Source of the DNA: Kribbella pittospori | GTDB taxonomy: Bacteria; Actinomycetota; Actinomycetes; Propionibacteriales; Kribbellaceae | NCBI RefSeq assembly: GCF_004331465.1 | Contig: NZ_SJKB01000015.1 | Span: 1 to 64,000, forward strand | DNA: 64,000 bases | Direction: 5' to 3' | Shown: positions 7,714-16,720 of the stretch, one piece after another | Layout of the letters: each line of letters opens with the position of its first letter | Numbering within the stretch: position 1 is the stretch's first letter | Notes under the pieces: model-generated | Told to the model about the DNA's origin: nothing | The model's input: only the letters and a program-made list of their open reading frames with translations | The model's database searches: none | Made by a program: the position numbers and the translations under genes

Positions 7714-8808
7714 ATGACGATCGTGGCGGAGGCCGAGCTGGCTCGCGGCTGGGACATCCGGGTGGCAGCGGTGAACGCTGCGGCCGGCGAGATCTACGTC
7801 AACCCGCTGATCGCGATGACCCAGAACGAGTGGCGGTTCGTGATGGCGCACGAGATGCTGCACGCGGCACTTCGCCACGGCGACCGCGTCGGCGGCCGTG
7901 ACCCGTACCTGTGGAACGTGGCAGCCGACCTGGTCATCAACGGCTGGCTGCTGGAGATGGGCGTCGGCACCATGCCGGACGGCGCCCTGCACGACCCGGT
8001 GCTGAAGGGCATGTCCGTCGAGACCGTCTACGACCGCATCACCACGGACCTGCGCCGCTACCGCAAGCTGGCGACTCTGCGCGGTGTCGGCCTGGGCGAC
8101 GTACTCGGACAGCCGCTGCCGCATCCAGGAGAGGCCGCACGAGCAGCCGGACTCGACGACATCTACCGGCGCGCACTGACCACCGGCCTCGCGTACCACG
8201 ACTCAGCCCGAGGCACTCTGCCTGCCGGACTGGTCGAGGAGATCCGCGCACTGGATCACCCGCCACTCGAGTGGGACGCGCAGCTCGCGCGCTGGTTCGA
8301 GGAGCACGTCCCGGCCGTCGCACGCGTCCGCACCTACGCACGCGCCTCCCGCCGCCAGTCCGGTACGCCGGACATCCCACGGCCAGGGTGGATCCGCCCG
8401 GTCGAGGTCGAACGGCTCCCGACGTACGGCGTGGTCCTGGACACCTCCGGATCGATGGACCGGGAGCTCCTCGGCAAGGCACTCGGGGCGATCGCGTCGT
8501 ACTCGCGGGCACGGGATGTCCCTGCGGCTCGGGTCGTGTACTGCGACGCAGCGGCGTACGACGCGGGCTACGTGCCGGTGGACGACATCGCGGGCCGGGT
8601 GCAGGTGCGCGGCCGCGGTGGAACGGTGCTGCAGCCCGGGGTCGACCTGCTGGAGCGAGCGGATGACTTCCCGGTGGACGGGCCGATCCTGCTGATCACC
8701 GACGGGCAGTGCGATGTGGTCCGGGTACGGCGGGAGCACGCGTGGCTGATCCCGAGTGGTGCCTCACTGCCCTTCACAGCCAGGGGTCCTGTGTTTCGCG
8801 TGCAGTGA
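7714..8808 (+). CDS. vWA-like/metallopeptidase-domain partner of MoxR ATPase (5' frameshift suspected)
   Basis: A 364-residue protein with two domains: a putative metallopeptidase N-domain with HEMLH at residues 46-50 and a C-terminal vWA-like domain with the MIDAS motif DTSGSMD at 243-249 and LLITDGQ later (DUF2201 type). It is the usual partner of the MoxR ATPase upstream. Natural-looking coding sequence extends further 5' (WDLALGWFVSSYPLLGAIAS) but has no start codon before the ATPase stop. The expected start is GTG 7616, which overlaps that stop and reads VPKRTTG in another frame. A one-base loss between about 7634 and 7650 would explain this. If real, the protein lacks about 30 N-terminal residues. 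Confidence 0.8.
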   Translation: MTIVAEAELARGWDIRVAAVNAAAGEIYVNPLIAMTQNEWRFVMAHEMLHAALRHGDRVGGRDPYLWNVAADLVINGWLLEMGVGTMPDGALHDPVLKGMSVETVYDRITTDLRRYRKLATLRGVGLGDVLGQPLPHPGEAARAAGLDDIYRRALTTGLAYHDSARGTLPAGLVEEIRALDHPPLEWDAQLARWFEEHVPAVARVRTYARASRRQSGTPDIPRPGWIRPVEVERLPTYGVVLDTSGSMDRELLGKALGAIASYSRARDVPAARVVYCDAAAYDAGYVPVDDIAGRVQVRGRGGTVLQPGVDLLERADDFPVDGPILLITDGQCDVVRVRREHAWLIPSGASLPFTARGPVFRVQ

Positions 8809-8872
8809 ACACGCTCTGCTGGGGGCGAACACCCGTAGTCGCACGACTCTGCTGAGTGACAGGTTGCTTGGC

Positions 8873-10099
8873 ATGGCATGGGTCGTGAGGGGCGAATTCC
8901 GCAAGCTGTGGATCGGGCAGTTGGTGTCGGCGTCGGGCAGTGCGATCACCACTGTGGCGCTGCCGCTGGTGGCTGTCGTCACGCTGCAGGCGTCGGCGCT
9001 GCAGATGGGTCTGCTGTCCGCTCTGACCATCGCGCCGCACCTCGTCTTCGGTCTGCCGGCCGGGGTCTGGGTCGACCGGTGGCCGCTGCGCCGCATCCTG
9101 ATCGTGACGGACCTCGGCCGCGCCGTACTGCTCGGAACCATTCCGTTGGCGGCGGCAACGGATTCGTTGCGCATCGAGCAGCTCTACGTGGTCGCCGTAC
9201 TGACCGGAGTGCTGACTCTGCTGTCGGACACCGCGTCGCTGACCATGCTGCCGTCGCTGGTGCCGCGTGAGGACCTGATGCGGGCCAACAGCGCCGCTCT
9301 GCTCAACCTGAATCTGGCCTCGACCACCGGTCCGTCGGTGGCCGGCTTCCTGGTACAGCTGGTGACTGCGCCGTTCGCGATCCTGGTCGACGCCGTGTCG
9401 TACCTCGTCGCCGCTACGGCGTCGTACCTGATCCGCGAGCCGGTACGGGCGTCTGTGGAGCACACCCGAGCGCGGCTGACCACCGGGCTGCGGGCGATCT
9501 TCAGTGACCGGATCCTGACGTCTCTGACGTTGTCCGCGACCACAGCTGCCCTGGCGGGCGCGATGCAGGGGCCGCTGGTCGTCCTGTACCTGGTGCGTGA
9601 GCTGCACTGGTCGCCCGGGTTCGTCGGCGTCGCTCTGACCGCGTTCGGTGTCGCTGCCGTGGCAGGGACCTTCGGCGCCACCGCCTGGTGCAGCCGGGTC
9701 GGCATCGGTCGCGCGTACATCTCCGGCGTACTCCTGGCCTCCCTGAGCGGCGTTGCCCTGGCCACGGGCGTCACTCCGATGATCTACGTCGCTCAGGCGC
9801 TGTCCGGGCTCGGTATGTCGCTCTTCGGTGTCCCCCAGCGCACTCTCCGTCAGGCTCTGGCCCCGGCCCACCTGCTCGGTCAGGTCACCGCCACCTGGCG
9901 GACGCTCGTGATCGGAGGCCAGGCCGCCGGCGCCGCCACCTCAGGCGTGCTCGCCACCGCGATCGGCATCCGGCCGACCCTCCTGCTGGCCACTGCAGGC
10001 ATGCTCCTCGGCGTACTGGTCGCGCTCGTCTCCCCGCTGCGGACCTTCCGTTCGCTCCCGGCCACCGACCCGCAGCCGCGATCGATGGCTGAAGACTGA
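8873..10099 (+). CDS. MFS transporter
   Basis: A 408-residue major facilitator protein with about 12 hydrophobic segments. It opens FRKLWIGQLVSASGSAITTVALPLVAV, and the loop-2 signature GLPAGVWVDRWPLRRILI follows TM2. This subgroup (MFS_3/enterobactin-exporter-like) is annotated as drug or siderophore exporters; substrate unknown. ATG at 8873 gives the usual short cytoplasmic start. A second, related carrier is at 17571..18782. It sits 64 bases after the vWA gene, and no terminator separates them. Confidence 0.85.
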   Translation: MAWVVRGEFRKLWIGQLVSASGSAITTVALPLVAVVTLQASALQMGLLSALTIAPHLVFGLPAGVWVDRWPLRRILIVTDLGRAVLLGTIPLAAATDSLRIEQLYVVAVLTGVLTLLSDTASLTMLPSLVPREDLMRANSAALLNLNLASTTGPSVAGFLVQLVTAPFAILVDAVSYLVAATASYLIREPVRASVEHTRARLTTGLRAIFSDRILTSLTLSATTAALAGAMQGPLVVLYLVRELHWSPGFVGVALTAFGVAAVAGTFGATAWCSRVGIGRAYISGVLLASLSGVALATGVTPMIYVAQALSGLGMSLFGVPQRTLRQALAPAHLLGQVTATWRTLVIGGQAAGAATSGVLATAIGIRPTLLLATAGMLLGVLVALVSPLRTFRSLPATDPQPRSMAED

Positions 10100-10267
10100 T
10101 TGCGAAACGTGATGAGTGTGACGGCTGCTACCGCGTGGGGCGGGAGGCGCTTATTGCAACAAGTGGTAATTCATCCATGGGGAATGGAATTGAGAGGACA
10201 AGCGCTTACCTGGTGAGCGATACTGGAAAGTGCGCCGTTTTCCGGTCGCGAAAACCCCTTACCGAGC
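10100..10267. promoter_or_regulatory. AT-rich promoter region of the ABC operon
   Basis: These 168 bases are clearly richer in A/T than their surroundings. They contain repeated GCGCTTA words (near 10148 and 10202) and an imperfect AATTC/GAATT pair around 10170-10195. The downstream ABC operon has no other candidate promoter. I see no confident -35/-10 pair. Confidence 0.4.
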
Positions 10268-12082
10268 ATGATGGGAAGTGCGCCCGTCCAGATGCCGTCC
10301 GAGCACCCTGCCCAAGCGCCGTCGATCGCTGCCCCTACCACCCGAGTCCCTGCACGCAGCCGCAACCTCTGGCGGCTCCGGCCCTACCTCCGGCCACACC
10401 GCTGGCGCCTGTCGGTGATGTTCACCACCGCCATGCTGGGTGTGGGCGTCAGCCTTACCGTTCCCCTGGTCACCAGGGCCATCATCGATGGCCCGGTCAC
10501 CCGCCGCGAGCTGGACCTCCTGGTCCCGCTCGCGTTCCTTGCCCTCGGGCTGAGCCTCGCCGAGGTCCTGCTGGTCTGGGCCCGCCGGTGGGCGCAGTCC
10601 CGCACCGTCAGCGACCTCGAGGCCACCCTCCGGCACGACCTGTACGTCCGGCTCCAGTCGCTGCCGATGGAGTTCCACACCCGCTGGCAGAGCGGTCAGC
10701 TGCTGTCCCGGGTCACCACCGACCTGTCCATCATCCGCCGGTTCATGGGCTTCGGCCTGCTGTTCCTGGTGATGAACATCCTGCAACTGGGAGTCGTCAC
10801 CATCCTGCTGCTGCGGCTGTACTGGCCGCTCGGCGTGGTGGTCCTGCTGGCCGCGGTGCCGATCATCACGCTGTCGCTGAAGTTCGAGAAGAAGTACCTC
10901 AAGATCTCCCGCAAGGTCCAGGACCAGCAGGGTGACCTGGCCACCCGGGTGGAGGAGTCGGCGCTCGGCTTCCGGGTGATCAAGGCCTTCGGCCGGCGCG
11001 GGCACGTCCAGCGGCAGTTCGACGACGAGGCGCTCACGCTCTACACCACCGAGGTGGAGAAGGTCCGGCTGGCGTCGCGGTTCTGGAGCTTCCTCGGCGT
11101 GATCCCGAACCTGACCCTGGTGATCGTGCTGCTGCTCGGCGCGCTCGCGGTGGGCCGTGAGGCGATCACGCTCGGCACCCTGGTCGCGTTCATCACGCTG
11201 ATGCTGTCCCTGATCTGGCCGGTCACCTCGCTCGGCGCGATCCTGGCGATGGCCCAGGAGGCGATGACCGCGGCGGACCGGATCAGCGAGATCCTCGACA
11301 CCTACTCGGTGATCGAGTCAGGTCCGGACGAGCTGGTGAACTCGAAGGGGCACCTGCGCTTCGAGCACGTCGGCTTCCGGTTCTCCGACGACTCCACCGA
11401 GATCCTGCACGACATCAACCTCGACCTCACCCCCGGTACGACGCTCGCCCTGGTCGGCGCGACCGGGTCGGGCAAGACCACGCTCACCGCGCTGGTCCCC
11501 CGGCTGTACGACGTGACCGCGGGGCGGATCACCATCGACGGGCACGACATCCGTGACCTGTCGCTGGTCTCGCTGCGGACCGCTGTCGCCTCCGCGTTCG
11601 ACGACCCGACGCTGTTCTCGATGAGCGTCCGGGAGAATCTGACGCTGGGCCGGCCGGACGCCTCCGAGGCAGACGTCCAGCAGGCGCTGCAGGTCGCGCA
11701 GGCCGAGTTCGCCAACGAACTGCCATGGGGTCTGGAGACCCGCGTCGGCGAGCAGGGCATGTCACTGTCCGGCGGTCAGCGCCAGCGGCTCGCGCTGGCC
11801 CGGGCCGTGCTCGCCAAGCCCGCCGTACTGGTCCTCGACGACACGTTGTCCGCACTCGACGTGCACACCGAGGCCCTGGTCGAGGAGGCACTGCGCAACG
11901 TGCTCTCCGAGACCACCGGCATCGTGGTCGCGCACCGCGCGTCGACCGTGATGCTGGCCGACAAGGTGGCCCTGCTCCAGAACGGGACCATCACCCATGT
12001 CGGAACCCATCACGATTTGCTCGAGCAGGTCCCGGCGTACCGGAACCTGCTCGCGGCGGAGGAAGAGGAGGTGCACGCATGA
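10268..12082 (+). CDS. ABC exporter half-transporter, degenerate-site subunit
   Basis: A 604-residue half-transporter: six TM helices (about residues 45-330) followed by an ATPase domain. Walker A is GATGSGKTT (397-405) and the signature is a canonical LSGGQ (500-504). Walker B ends LDDT, with Asp525 where the catalytic glutamate belongs, and the Q-loop reads AFDDPTLFS without glutamine. Such substitutions mark the degenerate-site half of heterodimeric type IV exporters. The partner overlaps by four bases (ATGA) downstream. The Rv1272c/Rv1273c-like family exports lipids or drugs; substrate unknown. Confidence 0.88.
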   Translation: MMGSAPVQMPSEHPAQAPSIAAPTTRVPARSRNLWRLRPYLRPHRWRLSVMFTTAMLGVGVSLTVPLVTRAIIDGPVTRRELDLLVPLAFLALGLSLAEVLLVWARRWAQSRTVSDLEATLRHDLYVRLQSLPMEFHTRWQSGQLLSRVTTDLSIIRRFMGFGLLFLVMNILQLGVVTILLLRLYWPLGVVVLLAAVPIITLSLKFEKKYLKISRKVQDQQGDLATRVEESALGFRVIKAFGRRGHVQRQFDDEALTLYTTEVEKVRLASRFWSFLGVIPNLTLVIVLLLGALAVGREAITLGTLVAFITLMLSLIWPVTSLGAILAMAQEAMTAADRISEILDTYSVIESGPDELVNSKGHLRFEHVGFRFSDDSTEILHDINLDLTPGTTLALVGATGSGKTTLTALVPRLYDVTAGRITIDGHDIRDLSLVSLRTAVASAFDDPTLFSMSVRENLTLGRPDASEADVQQALQVAQAEFANELPWGLETRVGEQGMSLSGGQRQRLALARAVLAKPAVLVLDDTLSALDVHTEALVEEALRNVLSETTGIVVAHRASTVMLADKVALLQNGTITHVGTHHDLLEQVPAYRNLLAAEEEEVHA

Positions 12083-13950
12083 CCACGACCCAGCAGACAC
12101 CTCCTCCGGAGGAAACGAAGGACGACAAGTCGCAGCAGGACACCTGGCGGGGTCAGTTCGACGAGGACCCCGACCGGGAGTTGTCGAGGGCAACGACCGT
12201 CCGGCTGAAGGAGGACTCCCGCAAGCTGCTCGGTGAGCTGCTCCGGCCGCACGCCAAGCTGATCTGGCTGCTGGTCGTCATCGTGGTGGTCGAGAACGGC
12301 GCCCGCCTCGCGGTCCCGTACCTGGTCCACCTCGGCATCGACAACGGCATCCCGCCGATCCTCGCCGGCGAAGGCGCGCAGGAACTGATCACCGTCGTGT
12401 CCCTCGTCCTGGTGATGGCGCTGCTCCAGGCGTGGACCCGGCAGCTGTTCCTGATGCGGTCCGGCCGGCTCGGTCAGACCATCCTGCTCGGTCTGCGCAA
12501 GCGCGTGTTCGACCACTTCCAGCGGCTCAGCCCGTCGTTCCACGACAAGTTCACCTCTGGCCGGGTGATCTCGCGGTTGACGTCCGACGTGGGCGTGATC
12601 GACGAGATGCTGGCCAACGGGTTCGACGGCCTGGTCACGGCAGCATTGACCCTGATCGGTACGTCGATCCTGCTCCTCACGCTCGACCTCAAGCTCGGTC
12701 TGCTCGCGCTGCTGTCGTTCCCGGCCCTGATCCTGCTGACGGCCTGGTTCCGGAAGCGGTCGGCGGTCGTGTACCGGCAGACGCGTGAGGCCGTCGTACT
12801 CGTCATCGTGCACTTCGTCGAGTCGATGACCGGGATCCGCGCGGTCCAGGCGTTCCGCCGGGAGCCGCGCAACGAGGAGATCTTCCACGGCGTCAACGAC
12901 CGGTACCGGCAGGCCAACCTGAAGTCGTTCCAGCTGAACGCGATCTTCATGCCGTCGATCAAGGGCGTCGGCAACATCACCATCGTGGCGATCCTGGCGT
13001 ACGGCGGCTACCAGGCGTACCACGGTCACGTCACGGTCGGCGTACTGACCGCGTTCCTGCTGTACCTGCGGCAGTTCTTCGAGCCGCTGCAGGACATCTC
13101 GCAGTTCTACAACACCTTCCTGTCCGCGAGTGCCGCGCTGGAGAAGCTCTCCGGCGTGCTCAACGAGACGCCCGACGTCCCCGAGCCGATCGAGCCGGCC
13201 AAGCCCGGGCGCGCGCGGGGTCACCTCGAGTTCCGCAATGTGCGGTTCAACTACGTCGACGACGTACCGGTGCTGCCCGGTCTCGATCTGGACGTGCCGG
13301 CCGGTCAGACCCTGGCCATGGTCGGTACGACGGGTGCCGGCAAGACCACGATCGCCAAGCTGGTGGCGCGGTTCTACGACCCGTCCGACGGCCAGGTGCT
13401 GCTGGACGGGATCGACCTGCGGGACCTCACCGAGGACGATCTGCGCAAGCGGGTCGTGATGGTGACGCAGGAGAACTTCCTGTTCACCGGCTCGGTGGCC
13501 GACAACATCCGGTTCGGCAAGCCTGAGGCCACCATGGAAGAGGTGGTCGAGGCGGCCAAGGTGATCGGCGCGCACGAGTTCATCTCCGCGCTGCCGAACG
13601 GGTACGAGACGTCGGTGGAGAAGCGCGGTTCCCGGCTGTCCGCCGGCCAGCGGCAGCTGGTCGCGTTCGCCCGGGCGTTCCTCGCGGACCCCGCCGTCCT
13701 GATCCTGGACGAGGCGACCTCGAGCCTGGACATCCCCAGCGAGCGGCTCATCCAGCGCGCACTGCGGACCATCCTGGCCGACCGTACGGCGATCGTGATC
13801 GCGCACCGGCTGTCCACGGTGGAAACCGCGGACCGGGTGATCGTGCTCGAACACGGCCGCATCATCGAGGACGGCGCCCCGCGCAACCTCATCACCACCG
13901 GAGGCAGCTACGCCGGCCTCCACCAAGCCTGGGAAGACTCCCTGGCCTAG
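12079..13950 (+). CDS. ABC exporter half-transporter, consensus-site subunit
   Basis: A 623-residue half-transporter with a polar 45-residue N-terminal extension, six TM helices, and an ATPase domain: Walker A GTTGAGKTT (416-424), Q-loop VTQEN with glutamine, Walker B ILDEATSSLD with catalytic Glu545. Its signature is LSAGQ instead of LSGGQ. Paired with the upstream subunit, this gives one complete and one degenerate ATP site. Start ATG overlaps the preceding stop, implying translational coupling. A strong terminator follows at 13961. Confidence 0.88.
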   Translation: MTTTQQTPPPEETKDDKSQQDTWRGQFDEDPDRELSRATTVRLKEDSRKLLGELLRPHAKLIWLLVVIVVVENGARLAVPYLVHLGIDNGIPPILAGEGAQELITVVSLVLVMALLQAWTRQLFLMRSGRLGQTILLGLRKRVFDHFQRLSPSFHDKFTSGRVISRLTSDVGVIDEMLANGFDGLVTAALTLIGTSILLLTLDLKLGLLALLSFPALILLTAWFRKRSAVVYRQTREAVVLVIVHFVESMTGIRAVQAFRREPRNEEIFHGVNDRYRQANLKSFQLNAIFMPSIKGVGNITIVAILAYGGYQAYHGHVTVGVLTAFLLYLRQFFEPLQDISQFYNTFLSASAALEKLSGVLNETPDVPEPIEPAKPGRARGHLEFRNVRFNYVDDVPVLPGLDLDVPAGQTLAMVGTTGAGKTTIAKLVARFYDPSDGQVLLDGIDLRDLTEDDLRKRVVMVTQENFLFTGSVADNIRFGKPEATMEEVVEAAKVIGAHEFISALPNGYETSVEKRGSRLSAGQRQLVAFARAFLADPAVLILDEATSSLDIPSERLIQRALRTILADRTAIVIAHRLSTVETADRVIVLEHGRIIEDGAPRNLITTGGSYAGLHQAWEDSLA

Positions 13951-13960
13951 CCCCTCCCCG

Positions 13961-14001
13961 AACTGCCCTCGGTCTGCCCAACAGACCGAGGGCAGTTTCG
14001 T
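13961..14001. terminator. Rho-independent terminator of the ABC operon
   Basis: A perfect 16-bp stem (AACTGCCCTCGGTCTG against CAGACCGAGGGCAGTT) with a CCCAA loop, followed by a short T-containing tail, 10 bases after the operon stop codon. Confidence 0.85.
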
Positions 14002-14022
14002 TTCTAGGGGTAGCCTCCGGGG

Positions 14023-14952
14023 GTGATGAGGTGGTTGGAGGACGGGTCTCCTGAGGCAGTTGGCGCCGCGTTGAAGGAGGTTGCGCCTGGGTTGGGGGAT
14101 TGCCCGGTCGTGGTTCGGGAGGCGTTGGGTGAGGGGGATCCGCTGTGGTGGGCGGGGAGTGCGGTTGTTGGTGGGCGGTTCGTGGCGAAGTTCGCGTGGT
14201 CGCGGCAGGCCGGACTTCGGCTGGCGCATGAGATCGGCGTACTGGAGGCCTTGGCGCGTGAGCCGGGCATTCCGTTCCTGCCGAACGTAGTTGCTAGCAG
14301 CACCGATCCACTGCTCCTGGTGACCGAGCTGGTGCCGGGCAAGTCGCTGTTCGAGGTCGTGGACTCGCTGGACCGGGACGACGTGGGCCGGCAGCTCGCG
14401 CAGTTCCTGGCTGCCTTGAACCAGTCAGCGACCCGTGTCGAAGCCGTTCTCGGTGAGCTTCCTCCCGCGATCCTCCAACCAGCCACAACCGACGACCTGC
14501 GCGACCGGTTCCCGAAATGGGCTCGCCCGGATCAGCGTCCGGCTGTCCTGCGGTGGTGCGACTGGGCGGACGACGTACTGGCGACGCCGGGCCAGAACGT
14601 GCTGGTCCACGGCGATCTGCATGGCGGCAATCAGGTCTGGGACGGCGACCACCTCCGCGCGGTCGTCGACTTCGAGACCGCCGGCCTGGCCGAGGCGGAG
14701 TACGACCTGCGCGCCTTCCCCGGAACAGGTCCGGGCGTCGAACTGCTGACCGCAACCCTCCACCACTACAACCAGCTCACCGGCCACGAACTGTCAGCCG
14801 AGCACGTGATGGCCTGGCACCTACGCACTGCCCTAGGCGACGCACTCTGGCGTAGCGAAGCGGGCGTCGCGCTGCCGGATCATCGAACACCGCACGCCTG
14901 GGTCGACGACCTCGCCCAGCGATTCACCGCACTGGGCATCAACCCGACCTAG
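14023..14952 (+). CDS. Aminoglycoside phosphotransferase (APH) family protein
   Basis: A 309-residue APH/choline-kinase-fold protein. VLVHGDLHGGNQVW near residue 200 is the catalytic loop, with the aspartate of H-G-D, and VVDFETAGLAEAEYDL carries the metal-binding DFE. The N-lobe lysine is probably in GRFVAKFAW. Family members phosphorylate aminoglycosides, macrolides, homoserine or other small molecules; nothing here fixes the substrate. GTG 14023 or ATG 14026 could be the start. It stands alone after the ABC operon terminator. Confidence 0.8.
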   Translation: MMRWLEDGSPEAVGAALKEVAPGLGDCPVVVREALGEGDPLWWAGSAVVGGRFVAKFAWSRQAGLRLAHEIGVLEALAREPGIPFLPNVVASSTDPLLLVTELVPGKSLFEVVDSLDRDDVGRQLAQFLAALNQSATRVEAVLGELPPAILQPATTDDLRDRFPKWARPDQRPAVLRWCDWADDVLATPGQNVLVHGDLHGGNQVWDGDHLRAVVDFETAGLAEAEYDLRAFPGTGPGVELLTATLHHYNQLTGHELSAEHVMAWHLRTALGDALWRSEAGVALPDHRTPHAWVDDLAQRFTALGINPT

Positions 14953-15062
14953 GCCTCCACCAGTTGGACACGGCAAGCGGTCGCGAAGTCCGACAGGTCA
15001 GACCGCATCCGCGCCGACCGCCCAGTGTCTAGCGATTCGTTCTGTCGGAGCAGGTCGGTAGC

Positions 15063-16220
15063 GTGACGGACATGCTCACGACCCTGGCGGTGGAAAACTA
15101 CCGGTCACTGCGCCGCGTGGTGATGCCGTTGCGTGGGCTCAACGTCGTGACCGGCGCGAACGGGACCGGCAAATCGAGTCTCTACCGAGCGCTTCGCCTG
15201 CTCGCCGATGCCTCGCGCAATGGAGCCGTCGCCGCATTGGCTCGGGAGGGCGGTCTTCAGTCGACGCTGTGGGCTGGGCCGGAGCACGTGCGCAAGAATC
15301 GGCCGGTGCAGGGCACTGTGCGGACCGGGCCGGTGAACCTGCGCCTGGGATTCGCGGGCGACGACTACGGCTATCTGATGGATCTCGGCCTGCCGGTGCC
15401 ACATGGTTCCGTGTTCGATCTCGATCCGGAGATCAAACGGGAAGCCCTGTGGGCGGGGCCGTTCCTGCGGCCGGCATCGCTGCTGGTTGAGCGCGTCAAC
15501 CGCGAGGTACGCATCCGCGCCGGCTCGGGCGAGTGGTTGCGCGGTGGTCACCAGCTTCAGACCTTCGACAGCATGCTCAGCGAGTTCGCCGATCCGGAAC
15601 GCGCGCCGGAGCTGCTGACCGTGCGGGAGCGGCTGCGATCCTGGCGCTTCTACGATCACTTCCGCACCGACGCTGACGCGCCCGCCCGTCGTGTGCAGAT
15701 CGGCACGCGTACGCCGGTGCTCGATCCGGACGGCGCCGACGTCGCGGCCGCGTTGCAGACGATCCGGGAGATCGGCATCAAGGGTGCACTCGATGAGGCG
15801 ATCGAGCTGGCGTTCCCGGGCAGCACCCTGGCGATCGTCAACGCTGGTGGGCGGTTCGAGATCTCGTTCCGCCAGCACGGGTTGCTGCGGCCGTTGTCCG
15901 GGGCCGAGCTGTCCGACGGGACGCTGCGGTACTTGCTGTGGGTCGCTGCGTTGCTGACCCCGCGACCGCCAGAGCTCCTAGTGCTCAACGAGCCCGAGAC
16001 GAGCCTGCATCCGGACCTCCTGCCGGCCTTGGCGAATCTCGTCGTCACCGCCGCGAAGGAAGCGCAAGTCATCGTCGTGACGCACTCCCGGCCGTTTCTC
16101 GCCGCACTGGATGCGCTCGACGACCTGCACACGATCGAACTCGTCAAAGACCACGGCGCCACCACGATCGCCGGCCAAGGTCCTCTCGACGAACCCGCAT
16201 GGAAGTGGCCGACCCGCTAG
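15063..16220 (+). CDS. Orphan RecF/SMC-like AAA ATPase
   Basis: A 385-residue ATPase of the AAA_21/RecF-like group. LAVENYRSL precedes Walker A GANGTGKSS (residues about 33-41). An ABC-type signature LSGAELSDGTLRYLLW and Walker B LLVLNEPETSLH lie in the C-terminal third, with the switch histidine in VVTHSRPFL. It lacks a TOPRIM domain, so it is not an OLD nuclease. Similar proteins occur alone or in defence and repair contexts; no effector gene sits beside this one. The start is GTG at 15063. Its stop overlaps that of the convergent thioesterase gene by four bases. Confidence 0.8.
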   Translation: MTDMLTTLAVENYRSLRRVVMPLRGLNVVTGANGTGKSSLYRALRLLADASRNGAVAALAREGGLQSTLWAGPEHVRKNRPVQGTVRTGPVNLRLGFAGDDYGYLMDLGLPVPHGSVFDLDPEIKREALWAGPFLRPASLLVERVNREVRIRAGSGEWLRGGHQLQTFDSMLSEFADPERAPELLTVRERLRSWRFYDHFRTDADAPARRVQIGTRTPVLDPDGADVAAALQTIREIGIKGALDEAIELAFPGSTLAIVNAGGRFEISFRQHGLLRPLSGAELSDGTLRYLLWVAALLTPRPPELLVLNEPETSLHPDLLPALANLVVTAAKEAQVIVVTHSRPFLAALDALDDLHTIELVKDHGATTIAGQGPLDEPAWKWPTR

Positions 16221-16651
16221 GCGGCCGATGGGAGGTCTATGACTCGAGCGGTGGCGGTAGCAGTGGCGACGATCTGGTTGTCGGCGCCATGGAGCGTTCC
16301 TTCAAGCGTGGCGTGGTCGTCGACGCGGGTGACGACCCGGCCATGCCCAACCAGCCTGCCCATGCGGGCCGGACGAACGAAGGTGGTGTTGAGGTCGAGG
16401 GTCTCGATGAACCGGCCGGGCGGGAGCGTGGCCAGCAGCGCCGGGCCGACGGTGTCGTAGAGCATCGCGGCGAGGAAGGCGCCGAGGACCTCGCCGAACG
16501 GATTCGTGAACGCCTCGACCCCGGCGAACGCGACGGAGATCGTGCCCTGGTCCGGATCGGCCTCGATCAGCTCGAACCCGAGCGTGCGCGCCGCCTGCGG
16601 TATCGGCGCCCGCCCTTCCACGCCGTCCCAGAACACTCCGGTGCGCGTCAT
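16217..16651 (-). CDS. PaaI-type hotdog thioesterase
   Basis: A 144-residue hotdog-fold protein. GFELIEADPDQGTISVAF and NPFGEVLGAFLAAMLYD give the PaaI/YbgC-like pattern in which the central helix follows N-x-x-G. LDLNTTFVRPARMGRL supplies the following strands. Such enzymes hydrolyse acyl-CoA thioesters. ATG at 16651 follows GAGGAGG. It is divergent from the TetR gene at 16721, with a palindrome between them, so the TetR protein probably represses this gene, perhaps with an acyl-CoA ligand. Confidence 0.8.
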   Translation of the reverse strand: MTRTGVFWDGVEGRAPIPQAARTLGFELIEADPDQGTISVAFAGVEAFTNPFGEVLGAFLAAMLYDTVGPALLATLPPGRFIETLDLNTTFVRPARMGRLVGHGRVVTRVDDHATLEGTLHGADNQIVATATATARVIDLPSAA

Positions 16652-16678
16652 CCTTGCCTCCTCTGATCGACTCTCGCC

Positions 16679-16703
16679 AATAGCGAATCATAGATTCACT
16701 ATT
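16679..16703. promoter_or_regulatory. Probable TetR operator between thioesterase and tetR genes
   Basis: AATAGCGAATC and GATTCACTATT form an 11-bp inverted repeat with one mismatch around a 3-bp centre. It is placed in the 69-bp divergent region, 18 bases before the TetR start codon and 28 before the thioesterase start. Size and position are typical of TetR-family autoregulatory sites. Confidence 0.65.
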
Positions 16704-16720
16704 CATGCTAGGTTCTTCGT

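Noticed and set aside
12010..14229. A 739-codon minus-strand open frame opposite the second ABC transporter
   Set aside because: Antisense to a clear coupled ABC gene; composition is typical of a shadow frame.
14953..15062. RNA gene in the gap between APH and AAA genes
   Set aside because: 110 bases with no stable hairpin or conserved RNA motif that I can see.
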